Positions 13,609-20,983 of a stretch of 21,114 nt of DNA are shown one piece after another. The DNA lies in IMG/VR virus record IMGVR_UViG_3300006847_000129, positions 1-21,114 of that record; one strand, 5' to 3'. A model generated the notes under the pieces. It made no database searches. It saw nothing but the letters and a program-made list of their open reading frames with translations, and was not told where the DNA came from. The number at the start of each line of letters is the position of its first letter. The stretch's first letter is position 1. This stretch comes from a virus. The position numbers and the translations under genes are program-made.

Positions 13609-13791
13609 TTGGTCGTTGGCGAGACCATGGACGACATGGAAGCCAAGCGCACGCGGTTGCTTGAGCGGTTCGAGACCAAATGGCTTAGCCCCAGCACCAG
13701 GTCCGAACGCCTGCAGTCCGAGGTGTTCAAGCTAAGGGCAAAGCTCGAAGAGCGCGATGATCAACCTCGGCAAGGTCAAGGCGTCGCATAA
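13609..13791 (+). CDS. Second half of the frame interrupted by TGA at 13567
   Basis: Same frame as the gene starting at 13411. The first usable start is a TTG at 13609, or ATG at 13627, but neither has a convincing Shine-Dalgarno sequence. The 60-residue segment (GETMDDMEAKRTRLLERF onward) is a charged amphipathic helix ending in LRAKLEERDDQ. It overlaps the next gene by 35 bases. It is probably the C-terminal part of one gene with the 13411 segment, read by stop-codon readthrough, or a remnant left by a nonsense mutation. Residues between TGA and 13609 (IIDGQTRAFITC) also look like genuine coding sequence. Confidence 0.4.
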   Translation: MVVGETMDDMEAKRTRLLERFETKWLSPSTRSERLQSEVFKLRAKLEERDDQPRQGQGVA

Positions 13792-14206
13792 GCGGTTCCT
13801 TAACGCACATAACGCTATGGTGCGGACGGAGCTCGAGGCCGCCGCTAAGGTTGGCGAGGCTCACCCCGGTAAGCACGCGACCTTCACACACCGGACACAC
13901 AAGCTAGAGAAGTCCACTAAGGGACAGGTAATCCGCACATCCAAAGGCGGGTTCCGTGTCCGGCTGTCTAACGCACGCAAGTACGCCGCCGCCATCGACC
14001 TCGGGGCTAAGCCACACACCATCACGGCGCGGCGAGCCAAGAACCTACGCTTTATCGTCGGCGGAAAGCTCATGTTCCGTAAGACGGTGCAGCATCCCGG
14101 AAACCGACCTTACCGGTTTCTCTACCGCGCAACGCAAGCCGCGGCGCGTGTAGCCGGCGCCAATCTCGAGAGTGGAATGGCTCGCGCGGCTAAGGCTTTT
14201 AAATGA
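13757..14206 (+). CDS. HK97 gp10-like tail completion protein
   Basis: The ATG at 13757 overlaps the previous frame. The 149-residue, strongly basic product shows the layout of HK97 gp10-type proteins: a helical N-terminus, a central beta region with VRLSNARKYAAAIDLGAKPH (about 68-87), and a C-terminal HPGNRPYRFLYRATQAA (113-129), the 'HPG...pFl..A' ending seen in that family. These proteins act in tail completion or head-tail joining. It is the last protein gene before two tRNA genes. Confidence 0.75.
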   Translation: MINLGKVKASHKRFLNAHNAMVRTELEAAAKVGEAHPGKHATFTHRTHKLEKSTKGQVIRTSKGGFRVRLSNARKYAAAIDLGAKPHTITARRAKNLRFIVGGKLMFRKTVQHPGNRPYRFLYRATQAAARVAGANLESGMARAAKAFK

Positions 14207-14222
14207 ATACCCCAAATCACAA

Positions 14223-14298
14223 TGCGGGGTAGCTCAGTTGGCAGAGTCCGCGGCTGTTAACCGCGTTTGCGCTGGTTCGAGTCCAGCCCCCGCAGCCA
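14223..14298 (+). tRNA. tRNA-Asn, anticodon GTT
   Basis: Full cloverleaf: acceptor TGCGGGG (14223-14229) pairs CCCCGCA (14288-14294); D stem GCTC (14232-14235) pairs GAGT (14244-14247, one G-T); anticodon stem CGCGG (14249-14253) pairs CCGCG (14261-14265) around CTGTTAA, giving GTT; T stem GCTGG pairs CCAGC around TTCGAGT. Discriminator G at 14295 and an encoded CCA (14296-14298). It lies 16 bases after a neck gene, inside the structural operon. Confidence 0.93.
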
Positions 14299-14302
14299 CT
14301 GT

Positions 14303-14376
14303 TGCGGATTAGTGAAACAGCATCACAACGGGCTCATAACCCGTTATTCCGAGTGCAATTCTCGGGTCCGCTACCA
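14303..14376 (+). tRNA. tRNA with anticodon CAT (Met or Ile2), atypical arms
   Basis: The anticodon stem ACGGG (14328-14332) pairs CCCGT (14340-14344) around CTCATAA, anticodon CAT. The D stem GTGA/TCAC and T stem CCGAG/CTCGG are perfect. The acceptor GCGGAT pairs GTCCGC, but the first position is a T-T mismatch (14303/14372). CCA is encoded (14374-14376). The D loop (AACAGCA) lacks the usual GG and the T loop is TGCAATT rather than TTCRAAT. It may still be functional, as elongator Met, or Ile2 if lysidine-modified, or be degenerating. Confidence 0.75.
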
Positions 14377-14394
14377 GTTCAAGGGTGAGTCCAC

Positions 14395-14799
14395 ATGCTT
14401 AAGTTCCACGCTAAGGCCGACCTCTTAGTCAACGTCCCCGGCGTCTTGCCCTCAAAGGGCCAGCCGGTTCGGCGTGTCGGTCGCAAGTTCATTCCGGCTA
14501 AGAAAGACGCTAAGGGCGTCGTGATTGAGCCCGCGTCTTACCCGGCAACTAAAGAGCCGCACGAGTGTGAGGCGGACAGTCCCGCCGCGTGTGCACTCGC
14601 AAAGCAGTGTCGTCGTGGCGTTCTGTACGCCGCCGACCGCGAGACGGCCGAGTACTGCCAAGTTGATTTCGTAGATATCGAATTGAAGGACGGCGCCTGG
14701 GGTGAGCGGGCTCCGGTTGCCGTGATTGTCGAGCAGGGCAAGCGCGGCGCGAAAGAGATCCGCGACATGGCCAAAGCCTGGCCGAAGGAATCCGCTTAA
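14395..14799 (+). CDS. Small pre-sheath protein, unknown function
   Basis: The ATG at 14395 is preceded by AAGGGTGAG (14380-14388). The 134-residue product starts MLKFHAKADLLVNVPGVLPS, then G-Q-P-V-R-R-V-G-R-K-F (about 22-32), a basic region, and three Cys residues (58, 66 and 72, with further Cys at 88). The C-terminal helix is AKEIRDMAKAWPKE. It sits directly before the sheath gene where Mu-like phages carry a DUF2635-type protein, and the opening is loosely like that family, but the Cys-rich middle is not. I would not name it. It ends 3 bases before the sheath ATG. Confidence 0.65.
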   Translation: MLKFHAKADLLVNVPGVLPSKGQPVRRVGRKFIPAKKDAKGVVIEPASYPATKEPHECEADSPAACALAKQCRRGVLYAADRETAEYCQVDFVDIELKDGAWGERAPVAVIVEQGKRGAKEIRDMAKAWPKESA

Positions 14800-14802
14800 C
14801 AC

Positions 14803-16347
14803 ATGGGCGCATTAATCCCGATCACCGGCATCGGGCCGGATTTCAAAACCCCCGGCGCATACGCAGAGATCGTATTCGCACAGGGTCCCGCCTCCGCCGC
14901 GGCCGGCACTCGCGAGGTCGTGTTCGTTATGCCCAAGCTCAGCTCGGGCAGCTGGACGGCGGCGACTCTCTACGGTCCGATCGCAAACGAGGCCGAGGTT
15001 TCCGCGGGCGCCGGCAACGGTTCGCCGTTGCACCGAGCCGCACGCATCTTTCTCCAGGAGAACAAGGACGCCAAGGTTTGGGCGCTGCCCGTTGCTGAAA
15101 CTTCCGGCGGCTCGCCGGTAGCGGCAACCGCAACGGCCGTGCTGGCCACGACCGCTACGGGAACCGGCATCGCTACGGTGACCATCTGTGGCGAAGACTG
15201 CTCCTACACGTTCGAGAGTGGCGAGACCCCGACTAACATCGGCGACGGACTCGTCGAGGCAATCAACGGCAAAACCTGGCTGCCGGTCACGGCCGCCAAC
15301 GTCACGGGAACGGTAACCCTTACCGCCAAGCTGCTCGGCGCGAGCCAGGGCACGGCGACTGTACGAGTAATTGGTACCCGCGGCAGCATCACGGCGGGTG
15401 TGGGCACGACCCTCACGGTTTCGACACACCTCGGCGCGGTGGTTGCCGGGGCCGACGGAACAACGACCGAGCCCGCCTCGTTCCTGACGGCTCTTTCGAC
15501 GATCGACTCGGTACGTAAGTACTACATCGTTTCTAGTGGCAACACCGCCACGTACTACACGAACCTCCAGACGCACATCACGACCAAGTCGGCGCCTAAG
15601 CGTGGCTATCGGTCGATCGGTATCGTGGCCTACGTAGGCACGCAAGCCGCCGCGGTAACGCTGGCGACGGGCCGGAACTACGAACGGCTGAACCTCATCA
15701 ACCAAGCCAACTCGGACCACGACTGTGCCGAGCTCGCCGGTTGGTGGGCCGCCAAGCGTCAAGAGGGCGAGGGCGTCGACACGGCGAAGAACTTCGACTC
15801 GACGACCGGGCCCATGCTTAAGCGAGCGTTCAACCCCGCCGACTGGCCCGACCCCGACGAGCAGAGCGACGCCATCAATGATGGCGTTACCGTGGTTGCG
15901 ACCAACGACACCACGGCTTACGTGGTCATGTCGGTCAACACCCGTTCGAAGAACTCGACCGGTACGGTTGACGACTTCCGCGCGACCGAGACACACCGCG
16001 TGTCCGTTGCCGACGAGTTCGTTGACGAGACGCTGATCGACTGGGCGCTCAACCACGCGCAAAAGAAACTCTCCGACGACGAGCGGTTGGCGAACGGACA
16101 GGTCAACCCGGTCCAGCGTTTGCGCCGTGGCGTGATCACTCCCTCGAGCTACGCGCCGACACTCAAAAAGCGCATTCAGGATTTCGTCGACGCCGAGAAG
16201 CTGCAAGAGGCGGAAGCCTCGAAGGCTAGTGTCCGCGTTGTTAAGAGCCCCGTGAACAGCGGGCGGCTCGAGGCGGGGTTGGACATCCGGGCGATCGATC
16301 ACGCGCATCAACTCACATTGAGAGCCGCGGAAGTTTCCACCGGTTAA
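14803..16347 (+). CDS. Tail sheath protein (contractile tail)
   Basis: The ATG at 14803 follows AAGGAATCC of the upstream gene end. The 514-residue product starts with the 'tPGaY' motif (residues 17-21). It carries an Ig-like insert (about 125-190; GIATVTICGEDCSYTFESGE and later VTGTVTLTAKLLG) typical of Mu/P2-type sheaths. The central domain includes VRKYYIVSSGNTATYYTNL, and the conserved C-terminal domain (about 380-500) includes DTTAYVVMSVNTRSKN, RVSVADEFVDE and LRRGVITP. Sheath proteins polymerise around the tube and contract on host contact. This is the strongest evidence for a myovirus. Confidence 0.93.
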   Translation: MGALIPITGIGPDFKTPGAYAEIVFAQGPASAAAGTREVVFVMPKLSSGSWTAATLYGPIANEAEVSAGAGNGSPLHRAARIFLQENKDAKVWALPVAETSGGSPVAATATAVLATTATGTGIATVTICGEDCSYTFESGETPTNIGDGLVEAINGKTWLPVTAANVTGTVTLTAKLLGASQGTATVRVIGTRGSITAGVGTTLTVSTHLGAVVAGADGTTTEPASFLTALSTIDSVRKYYIVSSGNTATYYTNLQTHITTKSAPKRGYRSIGIVAYVGTQAAAVTLATGRNYERLNLINQANSDHDCAELAGWWAAKRQEGEGVDTAKNFDSTTGPMLKRAFNPADWPDPDEQSDAINDGVTVVATNDTTAYVVMSVNTRSKNSTGTVDDFRATETHRVSVADEFVDETLIDWALNHAQKKLSDDERLANGQVNPVQRLRRGVITPSSYAPTLKKRIQDFVDAEKLQEAEASKASVRVVKSPVNSGRLEAGLDIRAIDHAHQLTLRAAEVSTG

Positions 16348-16363
16348 GGGAGATTGATTCCAA

Positions 16364-16735
16364 GTGGCTATGCAGGATTATGGCAGACTCGGGGTCTTCT
16401 ACAATGACTCCCTGCTCACTCAGGTTACGAGTATCAATCACACTACGACCTCCGGTAACCAGCGCGTCGACCTTCTGAACGAGGGTCTCGGCGGCTTCAC
16501 TCCCGGTAGCGGCGAGTGCTCGATCGAGGTTGGTTTCGTTGTCCCCGCGGGCGGCACGGAAGAAGAGTTTCAACAGGACTGCGCTAACCGCGCATTCGTG
16601 AAGATGCAGATTCCGATCGGTAGCAAGGACTACATCGGAACCGGCAAGCTCGAGACCGTGTCGTTTCAGCAAAGCGTTAACGGCACCCTCGAGGGCACCC
16701 TGAACTGGATCGGCGAGCTCGCGCCACTCGAATAA
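16364..16735 (+). CDS. Tail tube protein
   Basis: The GTG at 16364 has AAGGGAGA (16346-16353) upstream; an ATG at 16370 is an alternative. The 123-residue product follows the sheath directly and is beta-rich (YGRLGVFYNDSLLTQVTSIN, then FVVPAGGTEEEF and a helix, and ETVSFQQSVNGTLEGTLNW). This order is normal for contractile-tail tube proteins, which form the inner hollow cylinder. The gene is followed by a 149-base intergenic region with a terminator. Confidence 0.88.
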   Translation: MAMQDYGRLGVFYNDSLLTQVTSINHTTTSGNQRVDLLNEGLGGFTPGSGECSIEVGFVVPAGGTEEEFQQDCANRAFVKMQIPIGSKDYIGTGKLETVSFQQSVNGTLEGTLNWIGELAPLE

Positions 16736-16769
16736 CCTAAAACGAAAACAACTTAACGGCGGTCGCCGC

Positions 16770-16785
16770 GCGACGGGTGAGTCGC
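16770..16785 (+). promoter_or_regulatory. Hairpin with loop complementary to downstream terminator loop
   Basis: GCGAC (16770-16774) pairs GTCGC (16781-16785) around the 6-base loop GGGTGA. That loop is the exact reverse complement of TCACCC (16839-16844) in the terminator loop. Over a longer stretch, 16775-16784 is perfectly complementary to 16835-16844 (10 bases). The loop resembles a Shine-Dalgarno sequence, but no gene follows. The 16736-16820 region holds no credible gene. Confidence 0.5.
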
Positions 16786-16820
16786 CAACGGCAGTAGAGG
16801 CGCACCGCTAGACTTGCAGG

Positions 16821-16871
16821 CCCCCGTGCGCGCTCGACTCACCCCGAGCCGTGACGGGGGTTTTGCTTTTT
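16821..16871 (+). terminator. Rho-independent terminator after tail tube gene
   Basis: CCCCCGT (16821-16827) pairs ACGGGGG (16854-16860). Inside, three further pairs (16829-16831 with 16851-16853) and GCTCG (16832-16836) with CGAGC (16845-16849) extend the stem to about 15 pairs with single-base bulges at 16828 and 16850. The loop is ACTCACCC. A T-rich tract, TTTTGCTTTTT, follows at 16861-16871. It could lower expression of genes after the abundant tube. Confidence 0.85.
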
Positions 16872-16884
16872 GAAGGGTGAGCAA

Positions 16885-17685
16885 GTGCAGAAACAACCGT
16901 ATCTCCCGCCCAAGGACGTCCCTGCTAGCGAGCTGTTTCTAAAGTTGATGGAGTCTCCGGCTCCGTCGGAGATTGTTGACCTCCCGCGCCGCGACAAGGA
17001 AGGAAATCCGGTAGGCAGAATCCGGATTCGCGTCCTGTCGATGCTCGACCACGACCGGGCGCGGGTCGAGGCACACAAGCGCGTCAAGCGCCTCGGTATC
17101 GCCACCGAGGACATGAGCGCCGAGCTCATCAAAGAGGTTCTTGGGGACGCCGCGGCTAAGGAAATCTTAGCCATGGCGTGCATGACGGAGGGCGAAGACG
17201 GCGCGCTGTCGGGGCGCGTGTTTCGCAACGCGGACGACGTTGAGAAGCTCCCGGCCGACGAGGTTGCGGCGCTGTTCAATGCGTACATGATTATTCAGCA
17301 CAAGTACGGTCCACTCGAGCACTTGATCTCGACGCCGGAAGAGCTGAACGCCTGGATCAAGCGGCTCGGGGAGGGAGCCGCTTCCGTAAGCCCTTTACAT
17401 CTCTTCACCTTGCCAGCATTGGCGGAGTTAGCGTCGTCGTTGGGGGCAAGGACCTATTTGCTATCCCGCACCCTGGCGTCCCTGTGGTCGACCTTGCCCG
17501 ATTCTTTGAAGTCCGACCTCAAGGACTACTCTTTGGACACCGACTTTTATGGCTCGCCTGCCGCGAGTACCACCGCGGAACCCTCTTCGGGAAGCTCTGA
17601 GAACTTCGACGACATGATCGACCTGATGCCCGGAGAGACGCTGTCGGCTGAAGATGCGATGGCGTTGGCGCGAGAGCGTAAGTAA
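16885..17685 (+). CDS. Probable tail assembly chaperone
   Basis: The chosen start is GTG 16885, with AAGGGTGAG (16873-16881) as ribosome binding site; a TTG at 16870 lies inside the terminator T tract and is unlikely. The 266-residue product lies between tube and tape measure, the standard place for tail chaperones that hold the tape measure during tail assembly. It contains RIRIRVLSMLDHDRARVEAH (about 45-64), a region often seen in these proteins, and long helices. A Ser/Thr-rich linker (SPAASTTAEPSSGSS near 220-234) precedes an acidic C-terminal helix. I saw no clear frameshift product, though many such genes use one. Confidence 0.72.
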   Translation: MQKQPYLPPKDVPASELFLKLMESPAPSEIVDLPRRDKEGNPVGRIRIRVLSMLDHDRARVEAHKRVKRLGIATEDMSAELIKEVLGDAAAKEILAMACMTEGEDGALSGRVFRNADDVEKLPADEVAALFNAYMIIQHKYGPLEHLISTPEELNAWIKRLGEGAASVSPLHLFTLPALAELASSLGARTYLLSRTLASLWSTLPDSLKSDLKDYSLDTDFYGSPAASTTAEPSSGSSENFDDMIDLMPGETLSAEDAMALARERK

Positions 17686-17689
17686 CTAA

Positions 17690-19828
17690 GTGGCGATTCT
17701 TGAATATGATTTCCGTGTAGTTGGCGCCAACGTTGTCGACAAGGCGCTATCCGGCGTTGAACGGAGAATCGTTACACATAATCAGCGCCTGTCTAGGCAG
17801 CTTGGGACCAGTCCGACAACCTCCAAGCGGACCCCGGGTGTAGCCAAGGCGACAATCGATCGGAACATTGGCCGCCAATACGAGCAGATTGGCCGTGCCG
17901 CTAGGGCGGCCGACCTCAAGGTTCACCGCGACCGCATGGCGCACCAGCGCCGCGAGGAGGCGGCGTATCTCAGGGGTTGGGGAGAAATTGCCCGGGCGGC
18001 TCAAGCGGCGGAACGGCAGAGACACCAAGCGTCGCTAAGGGCCGCAAAGTCCGAGGCGAGAGCCCGAGCGCGCTTTGCCGTGGCCACGAGTGGCCGCATT
18101 GGTCGTAGCGCCGGAGACACAATTCGCGGGGCCGGAATGCTCGCCGGTGGGGCTCTGTCTTTGGCCGGCGGCTTCGCTGTCGCGGGTGCGCTGCAGACTC
18201 AGTCCCGGGAACAAGCCCTCGCCAGCCAGCTCGCCAACCAGGCGGGACGGCCGGGCATGAAGGGGCAACTTCTCGCCGAGTCTCGCGGGGTCCGCGGGTT
18301 CACGGGAGAGGAGGCACTCAACGCCATGTCGGGTTTCGTCGCCAAGACGGGCGACCTCGACATGGCGCGGAAGATGATTCAGCCGCTAGCGGACCTGTCG
18401 CTAGCTACCGGTGCCAACCTCGACGACCTCGGCAACACGGCCGGCCACGTGTTCAACGTGCTCTCGGATCAAATCAAGGATCCGGTCGAGCTCATGAACC
18501 AGATGAACGAGATCATGGGCGTCTTGGCTCAGCAGGGCGCCATGGGTGCGGTTGAGATCAAAGACCTAGCCCAGGAGTTCGGAAAGCTCGGAGCCGCAAC
18601 CCGAGCCTTCGAGGGCGGCGCGCCGGAGCTCCTCCGCATGGCCGGCGCACTCGGTCAGATGGCGGTCAAGCGAGGCGGCGCCCCCGACGCGGCGGAAGCG
18701 GCAACGGCCGTTATGCGCATGTCGGGCGACATCGCCGAGCACCGCAAAGACTTCGCCGGACTCGGCGTCAACATCAAGTCGTCGACCGACCCGACCAAGC
18801 TACGTAACCCGGTCGAGATCATGCTCGACGCCCTCGAGAAGACGGGCGGCGACGTGCTCAAGACGGCACCTCTGTTTGGGGAGCGTGCCGACAAGGTGTT
18901 TCGCGGCGTAGGCGCCGTGTTCGGAGAGGCGGAGAAAAAGCAAAAGGGCAGCGGTCGAGCCGCGGCGATGGCCGAGTTCAACCGGTTTGCCGGTGCCAAA
19001 CTCAACCCAGCGGATGTTCAGGCGCGGGTCGCCAGTCGGCTGGACGATGCCGATATCCAGTTCAAAGAGGCGTTGAAGCAATTCAACACCATCCTTGGGA
19101 CGAGCCTGCTCCCGACACTGACCCGTCTCATCCCCGAGTTTGCCAAGCTGCTCCCGTACGTCGAGAGAGCCGCGGTCCTATTCGCTAAGTTCGTCCAGGG
19201 CTTTATCGACAACCCGGTTGCCGGGATTGGCAAGTTGATTGCTCTCAAGCTGGCGGCCGATATTGCGATGGCGAATATAAGTTCCGTCATCACCAAGGGT
19301 ATGACGGCGTTGTTTGCTAAGGTTGGCGGCGTCGGTGGCGGTGTGGGTGGCGGAATGGGCGGAGCGGCCGGTCTCGGTGCTCAAATTGGTTTGACGGCGG
19401 CAACCGTCATCCTCACCGCTGGTATCGTCAACTTCGAGAAGAACGAGGCCGAAACCACGGCGGCTGGACATAGGGTTTTGCGCGCCGAGCAGTCGATGGA
19501 CAAGGATGAGGTTAGGGCTGCGCTGGTTGAGCAGAGAAGAGCGGTAGAGACGGTTAGCAAGCCCGGACTCGTTGAAGGCGTGTTCGGCAGAGAGGCCGCG
19601 GAGTTCACGACCGCTAGAGACACGTCGGCTATAGCGACCCAAGAAGAGTTTGCTAGGCGGCTCGAGTCCAGGCTTGCGAAACTGGAGGCACTGGAAAAGT
19701 TTGGCGAGCAGCTTGCTAAAGCCGGAGTATCTCAGGAGTCGGCAGCGAAACAGCTCTCGGACGCCGCTGTAAAGCTGGGACTAGCCGCCCCCAACCGCGG
19801 CAACGCGCCGAGCCCCATCAAGGGCTAA
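17690..19828 (+). CDS. Tail tape measure protein
   Basis: The GTG at 17690 lies 4 bases after the chaperone stop. The 712-residue product has a basic N-terminal coiled coil (1-145). A hydrophobic Gly/Ala segment follows (about 147-168, LAGGALSLAGGFAVAGAL), then the conserved helical tape-measure domain (170-390) with GFTGEEALNAMSGFVAKTGD and MNEIMGVLAQQGAMGAVEI. A second hydrophobic part (about 505-525), Gly repeats (GGVGGGVGGGMGG around 546) and a further hydrophobic helix (560-582) come after. At about 0.15 nm per residue the length predicts a tail near 107 nm, a family rule of thumb. It is the largest gene in the window. Confidence 0.92.
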   Translation: MAILEYDFRVVGANVVDKALSGVERRIVTHNQRLSRQLGTSPTTSKRTPGVAKATIDRNIGRQYEQIGRAARAADLKVHRDRMAHQRREEAAYLRGWGEIARAAQAAERQRHQASLRAAKSEARARARFAVATSGRIGRSAGDTIRGAGMLAGGALSLAGGFAVAGALQTQSREQALASQLANQAGRPGMKGQLLAESRGVRGFTGEEALNAMSGFVAKTGDLDMARKMIQPLADLSLATGANLDDLGNTAGHVFNVLSDQIKDPVELMNQMNEIMGVLAQQGAMGAVEIKDLAQEFGKLGAATRAFEGGAPELLRMAGALGQMAVKRGGAPDAAEAATAVMRMSGDIAEHRKDFAGLGVNIKSSTDPTKLRNPVEIMLDALEKTGGDVLKTAPLFGERADKVFRGVGAVFGEAEKKQKGSGRAAAMAEFNRFAGAKLNPADVQARVASRLDDADIQFKEALKQFNTILGTSLLPTLTRLIPEFAKLLPYVERAAVLFAKFVQGFIDNPVAGIGKLIALKLAADIAMANISSVITKGMTALFAKVGGVGGGVGGGMGGAAGLGAQIGLTAATVILTAGIVNFEKNEAETTAAGHRVLRAEQSMDKDEVRAALVEQRRAVETVSKPGLVEGVFGREAAEFTTARDTSAIATQEEFARRLESRLAKLEALEKFGEQLAKAGVSQESAAKQLSDAAVKLGLAAPNRGNAPSPIKG

Positions 19829-19831
19829 CCC

Positions 19832-20983
19832 GTGGCCACCCTCTCCACCCTCCCGACGCTACCGGTACCGAACCGTGATTTGCGCGTGGTGTTCACGCTG
19901 CTTGGCGCGGGTAGTAACTTCGTGCGCGTCTGGTGCACCAATGCGCCGCCCGGTAGCGAGCTCCGCAAAAAGATCGACGACAGCACACAGAACCGGGTCG
20001 AGGTTCACGCCGGAGACGGCGGCGACAACAACCCGTGGTTGACACAGCTCGACCTCGGTGGCGCCTACACATTTGTAAACCAAGAGTATATAAAGGGTGC
20101 AGCGGCTTACGGTGGCGGCTACGAGGGCGCGCCGGCATCTTACCCAACCGAGACCAAGAACGGCGACGAGTCGACGGTAACGCTTCAGGTAATGAAGCGG
20201 CTCACGTTTCCGCTTGGTACGGGACCGGACCGGGCGACGCTTGTTGTATGGTCTAACTTCGGTTTCGTAAGACCGACAACGCTTGCGACGCACGGGGAGG
20301 AGTCTCCGGTAATCAAAGACCCAACCTCGGACCGCATGCGGACACTCGCCGAGACGGCGGCGGTGCGGACCGCGGTGGACGCGCTTGCGTCAACGGCGGC
20401 CGGGCAACCCTGGGATACGGTTATTAGCGCCAACCCGCAACTACTCTTTTCCGAGTTCCGCGCGCCTATCAACGCGCACCTCACGCAAGCCGGAGTCCAC
20501 GCCAACAACGACGGCGATAACGACATGGCAATTGCGTGGAACACGGCCGCCTCCGGGGCCGACTTGGTTGCCGGCGTAAACCTGTTGCTAAAGCTCATGC
20601 GGCAGCACCGCACGAACGACGCGGTCGAGGGCGGGACGGTTTCCGGAGTGGGCTCGGGCGACTACCACGAGAACCCGGGTAGCGGACTGAACAAGGCCGA
20701 CCTCGAGAACGCCGCGCTAGTCCAGTCGGTCGGGACGCCGGGCGAAGCCTACGCCGCACTCGGAGACATCTGGCGCGCACACGAGGCGCACCGGATTGAC
20801 ACGGACTACCACACCGCAGCCGACAACACGAACGCGCTAACCGCATTCGGGTCGTTGCCGCTGTTGCTACAGCTTCACGTCCGAATCTTCCAAGCGTTGG
20901 CAACGCTGAGTCCGTCGGTACCGACCGAGAACGATGGCGTGGCTAAGGCCCTGGGCGTTGGTTTCGAGGAATCTCCACTTTGA
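19832..20983 (+). CDS. Tail protein with repeated His/Asp/Asn motif
   Basis: The GTG at 19832 begins 3 bases after the tape measure stop. The 383-residue product has a beta-rich N-terminal half (about 15-155, RDLRVVFTLLGAGSNFVRVW; PLGTGPDRATLVVW) and a helical C-terminal half. The latter contains the motif H-x6-H-x3-D-x2-N twice: H216/H223/D227/N230 and H320/H327/D331/N334. Between them lies YHENPGSGLNKAD. I recall similar His/Asp-spaced repeats in other phage virion proteins but cannot name a family. A metal-bound structural role is possible. Confidence 0.7.
   Translation: MATLSTLPTLPVPNRDLRVVFTLLGAGSNFVRVWCTNAPPGSELRKKIDDSTQNRVEVHAGDGGDNNPWLTQLDLGGAYTFVNQEYIKGAAAYGGGYEGAPASYPTETKNGDESTVTLQVMKRLTFPLGTGPDRATLVVWSNFGFVRPTTLATHGEESPVIKDPTSDRMRTLAETAAVRTAVDALASTAAGQPWDTVISANPQLLFSEFRAPINAHLTQAGVHANNDGDNDMAIAWNTAASGADLVAGVNLLLKLMRQHRTNDAVEGGTVSGVGSGDYHENPGSGLNKADLENAALVQSVGTPGEAYAALGDIWRAHEAHRIDTDYHTAADNTNALTAFGSLPLLLQLHVRIFQALATLSPSVPTENDGVAKALGVGFEESPL

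Noticed and set aside
14812-16311. A 499-residue open frame on the minus strand opposite the sheath gene
   Set aside because: It is the mirror of a strong sheath gene in GC-rich DNA, has an Arg/Val/Gly-rich composition without domains, and no ribosome binding site was seen. Long antisense frames are common at this composition.
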